Positions 1 through 13,740 of a stretch of DNA of 64,000 nucleotides are shown one piece after another. The notes under the pieces are model-generated. The model did not search any database and was not told where the DNA came from. It saw only the letters and a list, made by a program, of their open reading frames with translations. This DNA is from Fusarium oxysporum f. sp. lycopersici 4287 (lineage: Eukaryota; Ascomycota; Sordariomycetes; Hypocreales; Nectriaceae), in contig NC_030997.1 in the NCBI RefSeq assembly GCF_000149955.1, forward strand, positions 2,030,714 to 2,094,713. The letters run 5' to 3'. The position numbers and the translations under genes were made by a program. The first letter of the stretch is position 1. Each line of letters opens with the position of its first letter.

Positions 1-807
1 GTGGCGAAGCATCCAAGCTCGAGTCAAACCTTGTGCACCAGCTTGAACTTTATTTATGTATCAGCTACCATCCATTTCTGTATGTAACGACAAATAATAC
101 CAACATCTACCAGCAAGTGAACAGCGACGCCATGGAGCCTTTTGCGGATGGTATAAGCCTCGGTTGATTGAAAACCTTGTTGTGGCACTCAACAAGAAAT
201 GCCATTGAGTCGACTGAGAAGCTGGTCAAGATCAGCAGGGAATTTTGTCAGAAGGTGGGTTTGGCCCAATTGGTTCGCTTGGCCACCTATGGATCAACGC
301 TCCATTGGTATATAAGGAGCACTGCCGACCCCCTTCTAGCATAGAATCAAGGCTCTTTTAACCCTCTCTTATGTGACTCTCTGCTGTGCGTGCCACAAAT
401 TTGCCATTAGCTGCAATTTCCACACAGACCAGGGCATAGGCTTTTTGGCCTAATTTCCTAGGCCCTAAGTAATGCAACAAAGTAGCATCGAATCTTGTTG
501 CACCAATACTACCTTGCTGTTTTGGTGGATATCAAGCATTTGGTAAGCATTCCAGCCCTGTATTAAGCATAAGAAAATTTAATTAAAACTTTGAATGCTT
601 AGATAGTTAAACAAATTTTTATCCCTTGTTTTCGCGCAACCTAAAGTGTCAAAACCTAGTGATCTCCATACCCGTGCCAGTCATAGAACAAAAGGAATGA
701 AACAGAAGAAAAGAAGACAAGATTACCCAAGCGAAACAAAAGTCAAACTACTTACCCTCCGAGTTGCGCTGTCGCTTCTCGAATGAAACCAATTAATTGA
801 CTTAACC

Positions 808-1782
808 CTAAACCTCTTGCCTTCTGCTCACCATGGTTCCCAACGAGTGGCCCTGCGGGTCACTCAATCCGACCTCGCTATCCGAATCGTCGAGGGATTT
901 TCTCGCGCTTTTCATGTACTTCGAAGGATGGAAGATGTTGAGACTAACGCTGGCAATGGTCATTGGAACGGCATCGAGGACAAGGACGTACACCTCTTTG
1001 GACTGGAGCTCTCCGTCATGCCCTTCAATGTACTCAATCATACGGAAGAGCGATCTGATAAGGATGAGGGCGCTTGCCACGTAGATTACCACTAAGGGTC
1101 TCTGCCAGATGAATGGTTGTGCTGTAGATTGCCTAGCAAATCGGAAGTGAAACAGCCCCGTTACAGCTATGAACAGATCAAAGAACAGGACCTGGACTAT
1201 TAAGCCGCCGATGATGATGTTCTCTCCTTTCGTTCTATCGTCTGGGGTATCAGCATTCACGAGCTTTCCACCACCTACAAATTTCTAGTCAATACGTATC
1301 GGCGATATGAGGAGTGAGACAGTAAACGCACCAATCCCTTGCAGAGCAATAGAGATCACATCGCCAAGCAGAAAGATCTTGGTCAACCAACTCGGCCTGA
1401 TCAGTGAAAACTGCTCCCCTTTCAATTGTAGGATGTAGCGCCCCAGGATCATGTAAATGGACGCTGCATAGCAAGTGGGTCCGAGAAGCAGGAGTAGAGT
1501 CTGTAGGACATAAGGACCAAACGTATAATCTGGTGCTTGCTCAGCGCCAATCGCACGGCCGATGAAGCCGACAGTTTCAACTGTGAGGAGTCGCTGTTAG
1601 TTGTTGGCAGAGGTGAGTGGTACAGGAGTAAACGTACAGATTGATCCAACTAAGAATGGTAAGAAGAACCATGTCCTTGTCTTGATGATTTGGAAGAGGT
1701 GAAGGGCAGATGAGAGTGCGAAGATGACGATGAAAATAATCGATGCGGGAAGAGAGGGTTCGTAGCGATAATAGTTCACCAT
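808..1782 (-). CDS. RTA1-like seven-helix membrane protein
   Basis: Three exons (1782-1638, 1580-1332, 1274-808) join in frame to 286 aa; both introns are 57 bp. The protein has about seven hydrophobic helices and the family's signatures: an N-terminal Y-x-Y-x-P-S segment, 'FETVGFIGRA' in helix 2 and 'LQGIGGG' after the third loop. This fits the fungal RTA1 family (lipid-translocating exporter/7-aminocholesterol resistance), plasma-membrane proteins linked to lipid stress and drug resistance. The length is normal for the family. The start is the first ATG, at the head of the conserved N terminus. The tail is short, charged and cytosolic. The downstream neighbour (DUF300) is unrelated, so no cluster is implied. 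Substrate unknown. Confidence 0.85.
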
Positions 1783-2929
1783 TTTAAGGTCCGGTGTTTA
1801 GTGATTGAAGAGCAATAGAAAATCACAAAGCAAGGCGAGACTTTTTTGGCTATTAATTCGATAATTCGTGTCTAGGCAACTGGTTGTGGGAAAAATGATT
1901 TCTTCACTCCCCAGTTTCGACATGTCGTTGACTATAAGTAGCCGAGCCGTTGATGGAGCATCAGGGATATTGATGTCATCAAGATTACCAGGCATCAATG
2001 AATTAATGGCTTAGACTTGCATAGGTGACGCGTTTCTCTAACATCGGAATGTGAAGTTGAAGTCGGGTCGGTCTGTTTGTATATACCGATGGTGGGCTTC
2101 GCCGTATCGACAGACCCCCAATTGGTCGTCTCCGTGTAAGGATCTGAGGCTCAAGAGCGCCTTGCCAGTGATCGGATCTCTCGGTAGCTTGATTGTAGCA
2201 GTCTCTAATCATCCTGCATGACAGCGCCATTGCTCTCCCCTGGCATGGTTTAACTTGACAGACACCAGCTTTGGGGATCCATAAAACTATTGACTGCGCC
2301 TTGCAATGGAAATTGGTTGAACTGGAAGGCGTTGCATGCCTCAGATTACGCGCCAAAATGGCGACGCCCTAAAGGGGCAGAGTTTAACAGAACACAACAT
2401 GAATACACCAATTCACATCAATGAACCGAATACACGTAATGTCTGACAGAAGCTCTACTTTGTCGGCATTTTCCAAGTCCGACAACACGGACCGAAGGTT
2501 TTCTGTATCAGCCCGCTTCCTATTGGTCAGGAATACGAGACCCTGGTCCTTCTTAGCTCATAAGCTTTGACAGGCTATCACGCTAATTTAGCCCACTACG
2601 GACAACGACCCTGTTCCAGATTTCTCCCCCGTGAACGTCAAACATCCTTTATTTGTTTTTCGTCTGGGGGGCCATCAGCCCCGAAAAGTCCCCTACTAGG
2701 GCACATGACGTGCTAAGCTAAACTATCTATAATCGCTGCCACGCAGGACCTCACCCAGATCATTTACAAGACCTCTTAGATCGGAGCCGTATATATACTC
2801 GAGCTATTTCCATGCTTAATACCCCCAACAGGCACCTCTCTACTCATAGCCAGCCCTGTAGTAATTTCTGATAAAGGTATATCCTAACATGCAGTACTCA
2901 CCTGCCGGTCATACCCATCTAGCAGTCAG

Positions 2930-3420
2930 AAAAAAAAAGAATTTCCCTATACATAATGCACTTCTTTAAACCTTAAAGGAAAACCATAATAAAAATAATA
3001 AAAATAAGTTTATCTCTAGAATTCATATTAAAATTAAATCTATTTTAATATTTTCTAGGCCTTTTAACCTTATGGCCTATGTAGGTATATATAACACATA
3101 ATCCTTGCTTCCCTGAATTTAACCTCTTATCCTCTTCTATCCCTCCCACCTCGATCACATCCTCAATAATATCCGCCCTTTTAATAGCTTTGTTTAGCTC
3201 TAATATAGTATCACTAGCTGCTAGAGCCTCTGCTAGTATTATAAATTTCTTATTAGGGTTTAGTATTGCTTTTTCCTTCTTGCCTCCGCGTAACCAGCTA
3301 ACTTCCTCCTTTACATTAGCTATTCTAGTACTAAGAGAGGTAATCTTTAACGTTTAGGCTTTAAACCCTTTTAATACTATAAAATAACGCCTTCTTATAA
3401 AGGGGCTCTTATTCTTCCTT
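2930..3420. other. AT-rich gene-free tract, probable RIP-degraded transposon relic
   Basis: This part of the 1,783-4,488 intergenic region is strongly AT- and TpA-rich with no sustained reading frame on either strand, as expected of repeat-induced point mutation. I see no terminal repeats. The rest of 1,783-4,488 has no convincing gene; short open frames at 2,003-2,356 and 4,035-4,296 lack ATG context or family similarity. Confidence 0.45.
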
Positions 3421-4488
3421 AGGTGTTGACACAACCGAGCCTATACGAAGCACCGCCCAAACGGAGTATCACCACTTGTTTCTTCCCGTGACTCGTCGGC
3501 ATTTCAAAATGCCCGATACGATAGTGGCGTCCAAATCTCCTCAGCGACTGATTTCAACATGGCCCAAGCCTGCAGCAAATATCTCCGATTTCAGTTGTCG
3601 ACGTCGTGATCGGCATTTCTGTGATGATTGATAGAGATGCGCCAAGTCCACTTTGAGACGGAGAATCCTGGCGTTTATCTCCGGTGAGTTCGATTTGTGC
3701 CTAGTAAATACCAGTCCGCACACTTCTTGTAAGAAGTAATCCACTTCTCGGTGCTGTCTTTCCACTTGAAACTATTTATACATCTGGTGAGTCCTGTGAT
3801 TCTGTTGAATACTCTTGAGCAAAGCCTCAACGATAATACTTTTCAAAGTGCAGACGTGCAACACGTTGAATGCTTGAGGTACTGGAAATGTTACGATATT
3901 GGAAATCCAGTATTATATTCTAAAGGTTATGAGAGGGCAATTTCTAAGAATTTGACGTATACTATCCTTGAACCATAATAGAACTAAAAACCTCGCCTAA
4001 ACTTTAAATATGTCCCGTTGAGCGGGATGTTGGACTATGAATCAGGCCCTGTACTCGTCATACAAGGATGTATCCATGATAGACAAGGGTCTCGTATTGA
4101 GAGCCAATCAACCCCCTCCCCCTCCAAATGTCGCTCGGGCTGCTTGGCCCAAGGCGAATGATACGACAATTCTAGCGGACCACACGGAAATTGTAGCAGA
4201 CAAATCATGTCGCAGATCTTCTCGAAACAGCTCATGACACGAGTTCATTTTCCGTGAGACTGAGCTTTGCCGCGCGGCAGTGCAAGTCTCAGCCAAGCCG
4301 GCGTTTCAAGTGATTATTTTGATTTCAACAATGTATATCCATAACCTGAGCTTGAAAACATATGTAAGCTTGGCCCAACAGCATTCTTACGTTTTAGACA
4401 TACTGTAATCAAACAACTTTATTGCCCCCACCTGTGCCTTACCAATTCTATTGACTCCCAATTATCCTCCAAGCGAATTCACCGAACC

Positions 4489-5954
4489 ATGGCGAAATGC
4501 AAAGAGCATCCTCTTGATGTTGATAGTGTGTCCCGATTCACCATAGCGCGAGGTCGACCCACTAACTTCTTTTAGTAGATGAACAGGACTTGAGCATCGG
4601 ACTAACGACTCATGGTCTTCTCATTCTTATCGCTGCTTTATCGTGTTTTGTGGCATGCCTAGTCTCGGCCTACCTGATCTACAAGCATGCACAAAGTTTC
4701 ACCAAGCCTTCGCAGCAGAGACAGTGAGTTCTAACGCATCACAAATTGCCTTACCATTACTGACTGACCAACCCCCCATAGAGTAATTCGAATACTCTTC
4801 ATGGTGCCTGTGTATTCCATTGCATGCGTCTGCAGTATACTCTTCTACCGACATCACATTTACATCGCCGCTACCTACGAGTTCTACGAATCGCTTGTTA
4901 TCGCCGCCTTCTTTCTACTTCTCTGTCAACTTCTGCACGTCAACATGACTTCTTTGCAGGCTGATCTTGCTGGACTTCAGCCAAAGCCCTGGATACCCCC
5001 TATTCGTTTAGTTGCCTATTGCTTTGGCAACAGGACAGGGAAGGCTTCAGATGGCCAAAGATGGTTCAACGTGAGTTTTGCATATTATTGTGTATATAAC
5101 TTTTGCCTTTTTGGAGCATACTAATTGCTCTCTGCTTAGACCATCTGCGTTGGTATACTGCAATTTTGCATTGTCAAGTTTCTTGGAGCGCTTGTCAAAT
5201 GCACCACTGAAGCTGCAGGTGTGTATTGTGAAGAGTCAAACAACGCTTCACATGCTAAGATCTGGGTATGAGCTCTTGAAACTATTTACTCATACTTATC
5301 ATGCTGACTCGCGGAGGTGATGGTGATTGAGATGATGTCCTTAGTTTCAGCCATGATGTGCCTGCTCCAGTTTTACAAGGAAATCCGTCACCGAATTGCT
5401 GAACATCAACCCATGTTAAAGTTTCTAGCTATCAAGCTAGTTATCATGGTGTTCTATATCCAATCAGTATGTCTGTCAAATTTGTTTGAGAATCAAAGGC
5501 ACCCTCTAGCGGAACAATACTGATACTTTATCCTTTGTAGTTTGTCTTCAGTTTTATCACTAAGCCTGGGGGACCTGTCAAGCCCAGCGAATACATATCC
5601 TACCCATCTTGGGCTGTCGGTATTCCAAATACGCTGCTCTGTATAGAGATGGCATTCGCGTCCATTCTCCACCTCTATGCCTTCCCGTATCGTCCATACC
5701 AAAACAGCCAGACTTGTGGTAACGAGGGTTCAGAAGCACTTGGACGAATGGATCAATCAGAAGGCGAGTATCAGGGGCTAAATACCGCAGACTCTCACTG
5801 CGACTCAATCTGGTCTGAGGGCACCAAGTGGTCTGCCAAACCTCAGACATCGGTCAGGGGTGCGGTGTTGCAAGCGCTCGAGTTCAAGGAGATTCTGCAG
5901 GGAATCGGGAAAGCTATAAAGTGGTTTTTTGTTTTGCGGAGGCGACAACGTTGA
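4489..5954 (+). CDS. DUF300 / OSTalpha-TMEM184-like membrane protein
   Basis: Six exons (4489-4525, 4576-4723, 4782-5070, 5140-5265, 5317-5466, 5541-5954) give a 387-aa frame. Recognisable family landmarks are 'QVIRILFMVPVYSI' before TM2, 'YEFYESLVIAAFF' in the next helix and a late 'KLVIMVFYIQS' helix. About seven TM segments are predicted, followed by a hydrophilic cytosolic tail. This is the solute-carrier organic-solute-transporter alpha/TMEM184/LAZ1 family (DUF300), membrane proteins of vacuole or plasma membrane with poorly known roles in fungi. Exon 1 is tiny (12 codons) and its donor (GTGTGT) is the least certain junction. The other junctions keep frame and reproduce the family motifs. 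Confidence 0.8.
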
Positions 5955-8446
5955 TTGTACGCACCATTAGTTCCCACACATTCGTCTATGGCACGTTACT
6001 TGCTATGAGCTGAGTGACAAGGTGTCGTGGACTTCACTTTTCTTGTGTCCGCAAAGTTAGATCTGTCATGCCGTCGAGAACTCTGCTTTGTTTCAGAAAG
6101 CTCGGTGGCAGTACCCCATGCCGCGCGGACTACATGGAATGGCTGGATACCCACAGTCTAGAAATGCACCACTATCGCCTACTTGCTATTCTATTTCCTC
6201 CGCGTGTTCGTGTTCGTACTTTGAGCAAATTTGAATGGACAACAGTGTTTCATTCCCGGGCTCAATCCTTACACGAATACGAATCTGCCTGCGACCTTGT
6301 TTAGCATTGGGCTGGGACATTTGACTCGTTGGCCTCAAGCACAGGGTGGGCACCGTCGCTGATTGAGAGGATGATGAACACTATCGCCTACAAAGTGTAA
6401 GATGTGGAAAATTAAAGCCAAACAGTTGTAGTCCCTTCCTGAACTTTCTAGAACCGAAACTCTTTTATACTGTGTTAGGGTTGGGTTTGTCTATTACAGG
6501 TGAGATTGAGCCCCACTATCGCATGTGATCCAGGCCCCACTTTCACATTATGTGTGATTCGTCTAAACTCTGGTGATGCAGACCACAGTCCCTATCGCAT
6601 ATGTGATCGAGTCCTACTCCTGTTAAATATCAGAGTCCCCTCTTGACTTCTTGATTCCTGTCAATCATCATAATTCTCATCCTCTTCTTGCCCACTTCCA
6701 ACATCATCACCATCACTGTTACTATCTTTACCGTCTTTATTGGAGTCAAAACACACCCTAAATAGGTCCTAGTTAGGGTTAAAAGTTATATATCTTTGGG
6801 GTCTCTATACTATAAACCCTAAAATCTTTATAAGCCTACTGGTAAACTTGCCATTTTTATATGCTGGATCTACCTAACCTAGGTTTAGGTGTCTATGCAC
6901 ACCTAAACCCCTTAAACCATTAAGCCTTCATATCTCCTCCATTTATACTCCTTTGACCCACTTCTTAGTATCTAATTATTTACAGCATTATAAATATCTC
7001 CCCTTTTAGTATTCCTCTCTTATGATTAGTTACCTCTTTAACCCTTGTATCTCCTCCCCTCCTCCTATTTAATATAATAACCCTTACCCTTATCTCTTCC
7101 GACCTGCTATTTCTTACCTGTTTATAATCCTATATCCTATAAAAGATAAAATAATAACAATAGTGAATAATAAATCCTATTAATCCTCTATTAATATTAC
7201 TATTAATAATAATTAAAATTAGACGCCCTCTGCCTTAGAAATCTAATATAGATTTCTGGCTATCTAAATGGCTTAAAACTACCTCTATTTACCCTTCTGA
7301 AGAACCCCGTCTACCTACCTCTCCCTCCCTCCTTCCCATCCCCGATAATACTCTATCACTACTATCACTATCCAAGCCTGTTAAGTCACCAAAGCCTTCC
7401 ATCTCAGAAAAGGGGCATACCGCTTAGTATCAACAGAAACCATTGCATCCCCGCCTGCGATGGGTTCTTCTAATGCAGTTTTCTAATCATCGTCGCAGAG
7501 AAGGGCTTCGTCGAGAGTGTTATTATCTCGCCCAAAGCTAGTGGGACTCTTAGTCTAACTCTTGATGTCGGAAGGTTTCATCTTGTTGGTCTGCTATCGG
7601 GCGTTTTCCATATTAGTGATCTTTGTTTGGTTGGTGAAGTAAGTGGGAATAGGCGAAGAAGGGATTGGATGTACTGAATTGAGGGATGAGGAAATGGCTA
7701 TCTGTAGGAGAATAGGAGGGATATTTATACCGAGGATTGAGGAGAGTTTATTTTGTGCTTGATGTTCTGAGAACAGCTTCGAAAGCGTTTTGAATGGGCG
7801 TTCAACGTGTGAACAGCTGAGCAACCTCGAGACGAGCGAAGCGATACTTGTGACCATGGGGTCAATAACAGATCCGACTGAGATGTTCAGAAAATACATT
7901 ATACGCCGCTAAACCAATTGTCGAGTTGCAATTTATGTACTGTTCTAGTGATTGTGCATTTATACTCGAATACGTAGTTATAGGTAAGTGTCGTTTTCGG
8001 CCACACTACATTGAACAAGGCCTTGGATATTGCTCCAACTTCATCTACGTTCACCATAAGTCAAATGACGGTTCATTCAGAGATCGAACACTTTAGGAGG
8101 TGTATTAAGTGCTTCATCCTGAGTACAACTGATAGATCCACGGAAGAGCGAATTTCTCGATAGCCAACAAAGTTAGGACAGGCTTTGTCAACGGGTTTAA
8201 AGTCCTTGAGGAACGGGCTTTTATCATGGTTATTTAGTTTTTCTATCCTACGAGTGAGTCAAAGATCCCGCTTGAACTCGTTCATTCGTCGGAAGGATAG
8301 TTCTTTGAATGTCAAAAGGAGGATGATGAGAGCGATACTTATTTGTCATTTCTGTACTTCCTATCATTCTGACCTCACCGAGAGTCACGATGAGTATTGC
8401 TCACTTGATCGAAATGACGATTCTATAAAAAGAGCAAAGTCATTAA
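5955..8446. other. Gene-free region with AT-rich RIP-like core
   Basis: No supported gene in about 2.5 kb. Bases about 6,740-7,260 are very AT/TpA-rich with many CCTAT-type tracts and no open frame, suggesting a mutated repeat. A diverged short direct repeat of the type CTATCGCAT-x-TGATC occurs near 6,516 and 6,594. Short open frames at 6,014-6,304, 7,594-7,899 and 8,185-8,457 match nothing I recognise. Confidence 0.4.
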
Positions 8447-9975
8447 CTATTTTCTAAGAAGCTCGGTACTAAGCAAAACAATCCTTCCAAATAGCCGTCT
8501 TACATGTCGAAAGAAAATGGCAGACGTGCTCGCGAACATACAGGACCCAGTAAAGATAATGACCCAGCGATATGACGACGGGATCAGAGACTCAGCAGCA
8601 GACGAGTGCTGTAGGGAGCTGCTGTTGTAAACCAGTAGACCACCAATAGGACCCGCAAGCACGTTGCCAACACCTTTGCCAAAGTTAAGCAGCCCAAAGA
8701 CAATGGGGGCAGCGGTCACGTCATCCGTGATAGTCGTGCTCATCCTCGCCCAGATAGCAGTGAAGCCGGCCCCAAAGAAACCATATAGGATGGTAAAACC
8801 GATCAGGACAGGAAAAGAGCCTGCCAGTCTCCACATAGTGAGAGTCGTGACGGCAGCGACGAGGGTAGAGCTACAAGCAAGAACATCAAGTGGTAGCTTC
8901 CGGTCTGAGAGATAGCCGAAGACAAATTGTCCTGCAACCTGGGATACGCTCATGACGGCGAGAAGTATAGGCCCAGATCTTTCGCCGAGGTCAAGGGACG
9001 TCGCGAAAGACGGGAGGTACAACGAGGGGAAGAAGTATCCAAAGCCCTGGAATAGGTTGGATACAGAGTATAGCCAGAAGAGAGGGCTTTTGAAGAAGGA
9101 CCAGTTCGTCTTGGGCGTGTTGACGTGCGCGGAAGGCGGTAAACGACCATCAAGGAATGGGATCAGAGGTCCTGTTAGAACAGCTAGGCCAACAGCAACA
9201 GCGCGGAGTGTTGTCTGATAGCCGTAAGTTGACAAGAGAGCCTGCACGACAAACGGCATTACAGCACCAGAAACACCAGACGCACCACAGAGTAATCCGT
9301 AAGCTATTCCGCGACGAGCTATCCAGTACTCATTGACCATCATGAGAATAGGGTAGTAAAGGATCAGAAACCCGATACCATAAGCGACACCTTGCGTGAG
9401 GATAAGAGTCTCGAGCGTGTTCGCAAAGGAACCAGCCACGAGTCCGCCGATACAAATAGGCCCTATTCAAACTTAATGTTAGTCGAGAAGTCATACTGAG
9501 ATTGACGACTTACAACCAACCCAGATCATTTGCCGTCGCCATCTTTGGTGTTTCTGGATAAATGGCATGATGAACGGGGCTCCTATATAGCCGAGGCCAG
9601 AGGCTATTGTGCCGACAACACCGATGTACGGACTGCTGGAAAAAGCTGGGATCCTCGAGTAGTAGTCCTGGAACACACCAAAGGACAAGGGAAACCCTAA
9701 ACACTGTCAATTGCGACTATTATATGAAGGAAGAGCGATGTACCCCATAGCAGAGTCTCAAATACGAACGCTGCGCCGAGGAGTCGCCACGCTGCAATGC
9801 CCCCATCTACAGGCGCTAGTTGAGATATCTCGTGCTCATTTTCAGTAGGTATCCCCATCTCGGGGGTTTGAATGGCATGTTCAGAGATTGTTACTCGCGA
9901 TGATGATGCTGGCCAGGCGCGGAGCTCGTGGGACTCGATTTGGCTGGATACTGCCAAGATCTCCGTGTTACTCAT
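8447..9975 (-). CDS. MFS transporter, MCH (monocarboxylate-porter-like) family
   Basis: Exons 9975-9744, 9696-9514 and 9462-8447 join to 476 aa. The protein has a roughly 75-residue acidic cytosolic N terminus, 'PVDGGIAAWRLLGAA' entering TM1, 'FGVFQDYY' after it and about twelve helices. This is the usual layout of the fungal MCH subfamily (Mch/Esbp6-like), plasma-membrane carriers of the major facilitator superfamily whose substrates are often organic acids or pigments but rarely known. The ATG at 9975 was chosen over upstream in-frame codons because the sequence becomes typical of the family there. Introns are 47 and 51 bp. It is on the same strand as the next MFS gene but 1.2 kb away. Confidence 0.85.
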
Positions 9976-11223
9976 TGCTATAGATGACCAAGAGATAGGA
10001 TAGATGGGATGAGCCGCAACCAGCAATGTCAGGAAGCAGCGCATATGTAGGGTAGCGGAAAGTGGATCTAAATGATTAGCCGAGGCTCACGCAACCAATA
10101 AGATAAGCACATGACATCATGATCGCGGGGCTAAGGAACCGAGGTTTACAGATGGAATGAATTTGTGAGAGTAGCAACAGGAGATTCCTTCAATACTGTG
10201 ATTATAAGGACTAGTAGTTTTACGTGATTTATGGCCCTGTTTAATTGGCAACTGGGAGAATTAACTGGATAGAGAGGGTGACGACCTGAAAGCTTGAATC
10301 ATTCCATGTCGAAAACTTGAAGAAATATATAATGCGAAATGAGTGCAAGAAAACTTTTCATATGCGAGAAAGATTGCGATGACCTATGTCATTGACATAC
10401 TGGTTCCGGAGGCTTTGTTGTGTTGCATACCCCTAGATTATCCTCATAGACAGTCTAACCGCTTTTCGGTCGAGCAGATTTAGACGATGAGTTGATGATA
10501 AGTCGTTCCTTCCAAGCAAATCACCTGTCATTTTCAAATTCATCGTCCTGACTCTCAACATGTTGCGTTGCAAGTTGATCAGGGCCAGGCTCATCGCGCT
10601 ACTTGGTGTTGACGTAGGATCTCACTCTGTCAGATGACAGCTTCATGGTCAAACATAGCCATTCAGACTCCGCTTCTACCGGATGTGCTTTTGATTGCCA
10701 TTGGCTCGAAGAAATGTGGAATCTATACCCCAGGGTCACTCGAGCCCTTTCATCTCTGCGTCATCTTTACCCTCAGTCCGGTGACATTTATTATGTAGCT
10801 ATTACGCGCAAGCCTAGCACCCCGATTAAAGAGTTTGAGCTGGCGAGGGCCTTTACGATGTTTTAATTTTCTATTCTGCAGATCATCATCGCCACCCGCA
10901 GAGATGGGTCATTATAGTCCTTGTTAATGTGAGCTTCGCCATCCGTAATACATGTGATATATTGTCATGCCTTGTCTCTCAGCCCCCAAGATGAGAGACT
11001 TGGATGATACCTCCGTTTTTCATCACCGCTTGTCAATGGAACGAGGAACCAATGAGACGACATTCATGCGGTAAGCAAGGATAATTCAGCAGGAGCGTAA
11101 GCCAGATCAAGAGGCCCCTTTCGATGTACCGAGCATACTATCTCTATCAATTTACCTTCTGCAGCACCATCTCCACCTCACCTCGTATGCTGCGGGGAAT
11201 CCTGTGACTTATACCAATCAGCT
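9976..11223. other. Intergenic region, nothing recognised
   Basis: About 1.25 kb between two MFS genes on the minus strand. I see no RNA gene, repeat or supported coding region; a 73-codon open frame at 10,645-10,866 shows no family signature. Confidence 0.4.
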
Positions 11224-12757
11224 TCAAGCAGCCTTCGCTTCTCTACTTTCTATGACTTGCACAATATTCCTCCCCTCCCCCTGGTCCGTGGTGTCTCGCT
11301 TCATGCGGTCCGCCCGCCAACCTGGTCCAAAGCGAGTCAACGCGATGAAAAAGGGAACAATAATCAAGAGAAAGCCTGCACAGATGGTGTATGTCCAACC
11401 AGGCTCAACTGCGTCGGTCAAAGGTTGGATAGCGGCAGTTATGGCAGCGCCCAGGCCGCAGCGTATCAAGTTGTTGGCCGCGCTTGCGGTAGCTGCGTCT
11501 TGCGGGAAGAGATCTACCATAAGAGCGTTCAGAGCTTGCGCCACGGCGGTGGAAGTATAGCCAATGACGAAGAGGAGCACCATGGGCCCAGCTAGATGGG
11601 TGGGTTTGTTAAGCGTCCATCCATACCCAACAAGACTCGCAATAGCGGCGGCGATGTGTGGCCATGTAACTTGTAGGCGGGCGTGCTCTACGGGCATATT
11701 TGGGTCGCGACGGGCGAGTTTAAGTGGGATGTTATGCTTAGCAGCTGTGTTCCGGTAGGCCCTGTCCATGAGTCGGCCTGTGATGACAGTACAGACAGCA
11801 CTACCAACACCAAAGGCCAGGAAGCAAAGTGATGTTTGCACCTCAGAAAGACCATACAGACTTTTCATAAGCGGCGGAAGCCCAGTATTGACGCCAGCAA
11901 TCACTATGTTGATGACGCCATTGCCCGCAAGGACCACCGCCCCCTCCTTATCCAGCATGACCTTCAAGATAGAGAAGGGGTTGGGAAAGGAAATAGGCTT
12001 CCGCTTCACAGAATCTCCCTGCTGCTGTCTGCTCTTCTGCGTGAAGAAGAAGTAGAACGGTTGACTGAGACTCGGCGGCACACGCGATCCATTGCCAACA
12101 AGCTTACGGTTAGTCTCGGGAAAGAAGAAGAGAAACAAGACTCCAAGCACGATGCATGCAATAGCCAGAAACCAAAAAATGGAATGCCACCCAAGATACC
12201 GAGTCAAGACGCCCCCTAGCACAGGTGCCAGAGCAGGACCAAGAACAGGAGCAACGGTAGCCCAGGCCATATAGGAACCCCGCTCAGCCGGCTCGACAAT
12301 ATCTGCAATAACACCACTGGCGAGAGGAATCAATCCACCAGCGCCAGCACTTTGAACACATCGCAGCGCAAGCAATCCAGCGTAAGTGTTCTGTAGTGCC
12401 AGGACAATATTGGCGATGAGAAAAATCGTGAAACACGCGATGTAAGCGAGGCGGCGGCCACTGGAGTCTGAGAAACTGCCGACAAAAGTGGGAGCGATGC
12501 CTTGGAGGATCTGGGTCAACATAAGCATACTGGGCGGGCGGGAGCCAATGACGGAGCCACTCTACCATAAAGGTTGTTACTGATAGGTTGACGTCTGTGA
12601 TAGATACGCCAAGATCGCTAGCTACGGTGGGTAGGGCGGGATAGTACATGCTAGTGGCCATGGTGCCGAGGAGTGCGAATAGCGACACAGATACTATCAT
12701 CAGGCGCTTCGACCAGAGACCGTAGACGGAGAAGACTTCGTCTTCCATGGCAGACAT
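11224..12757 (-). CDS. MFS multidrug transporter, DHA1 family
   Basis: Two exons (12757-12566 and 12510-11224) separated by a 55-bp intron give 492 aa with about twelve helices. Family motifs include 'YYPALPTVASDLGVS' after TM1, 'QGIAPTFVGSFSDSSGRR' (motif A region), 'RCVQSAGAGG' and the motif C-type stretch 'ATVAPVLGPALAPVLGG'. This is a drug:H+ antiporter-1 transporter at the plasma membrane, commonly involved in export of toxicants or metabolites. The splice joins 'TTFM' to 'ILQGIAP', restoring the normal continuity; the read-through frame would be a shifted artefact. I used the second Met (MSAMED) as start; an in-frame Met codon 13 codons upstream is not an ATG. Confidence 0.85.
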
Positions 12758-13740
12758 ACTGGTAAAGAAGTGAGTCACGTAAAGGAAGCCAAACAACGAG
12801 GGGACAAAACATGTGTAGCAGGTGAAGAAACTTCCCGAGCTTGGTACTTCATAAATTCCAGAGGTGAGAAAGAAAGGATCAGATCAGCAATGGAGGATCT
12901 GCAATTCCCGTGTAAGCGATGCCGTATATCCGTAAGCTCATCAGACTCGGGGCGTTTTGTTGATATAATTATCACCGGGCTAGCCTAATTTGGCAGCTCG
13001 CTTTACGGACAGTCATATCATATCATAAGCGCTTATCTGGCTCGTATTTCACAATGAGCTTTGCCTAAGTAACACAATATCTTTCTCTACCAGCTCCCTG
13101 TTGTAAAACATGAAAGGAATATTGGCTGCACCGTTTATAGCAAGGGTGATAGCGAAGTCTTGTTGTGTACTGCTCTGATGCAATGCCTGAGGCAAGTACA
13201 GCCACCTTGGATCAGTAGACAGATGTACTTCTGCCAGCCGCCAAGCTGAGCCCCACTAAGATCAAGGAGGAGAGCGAGGTTGAAGCTTTGTCCCGTCAAG
13301 GCCGAGAACAAAAGAAAACCCGTGATGCATAAGAATGACAGCCTCAAACAGTGATTACAGATAACATAAAACCTAGAACATAGAATAAAGCCTAGTAACG
13401 CAAGAAAACACGAATCTTATATGTTTTTAGGGACAAAGAGGCAATTAAGCTTAATATTGAGGAAGTTTCTATCGCGTATGATAAGTTACCGAGTAATAAG
13501 AACTAGGTTTTCTCCCTGTCGAACCGAAACAAACAGTGCGGTGAAATAATTTGAGAAACAGGCTCGATTATTGATTGTTCACCTATCCGTCCCTCAATGT
13601 TCTATAATAAGGTGACCTGTTCAATAATGGGAAATTGCAATCTACTCTGATGCCTTCAGCCTGTTCGATGGTTCAAATGTACATAATTTCCAAGGTCCCG
13701 TTGTTCTGTAACACTAATAACTGTATGAGGAATTGATCAC

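Noticed and set aside
2003..2356. 117-codon minus-strand frame
   Set aside because: No recognisable domain and irregular composition; treated as intergenic noise.
13135..13347. Possible small secreted protein on the minus strand
   Set aside because: The signal-peptide-like frame starts at TTG with no ATG, and no splice acceptor clearly supplies a start.
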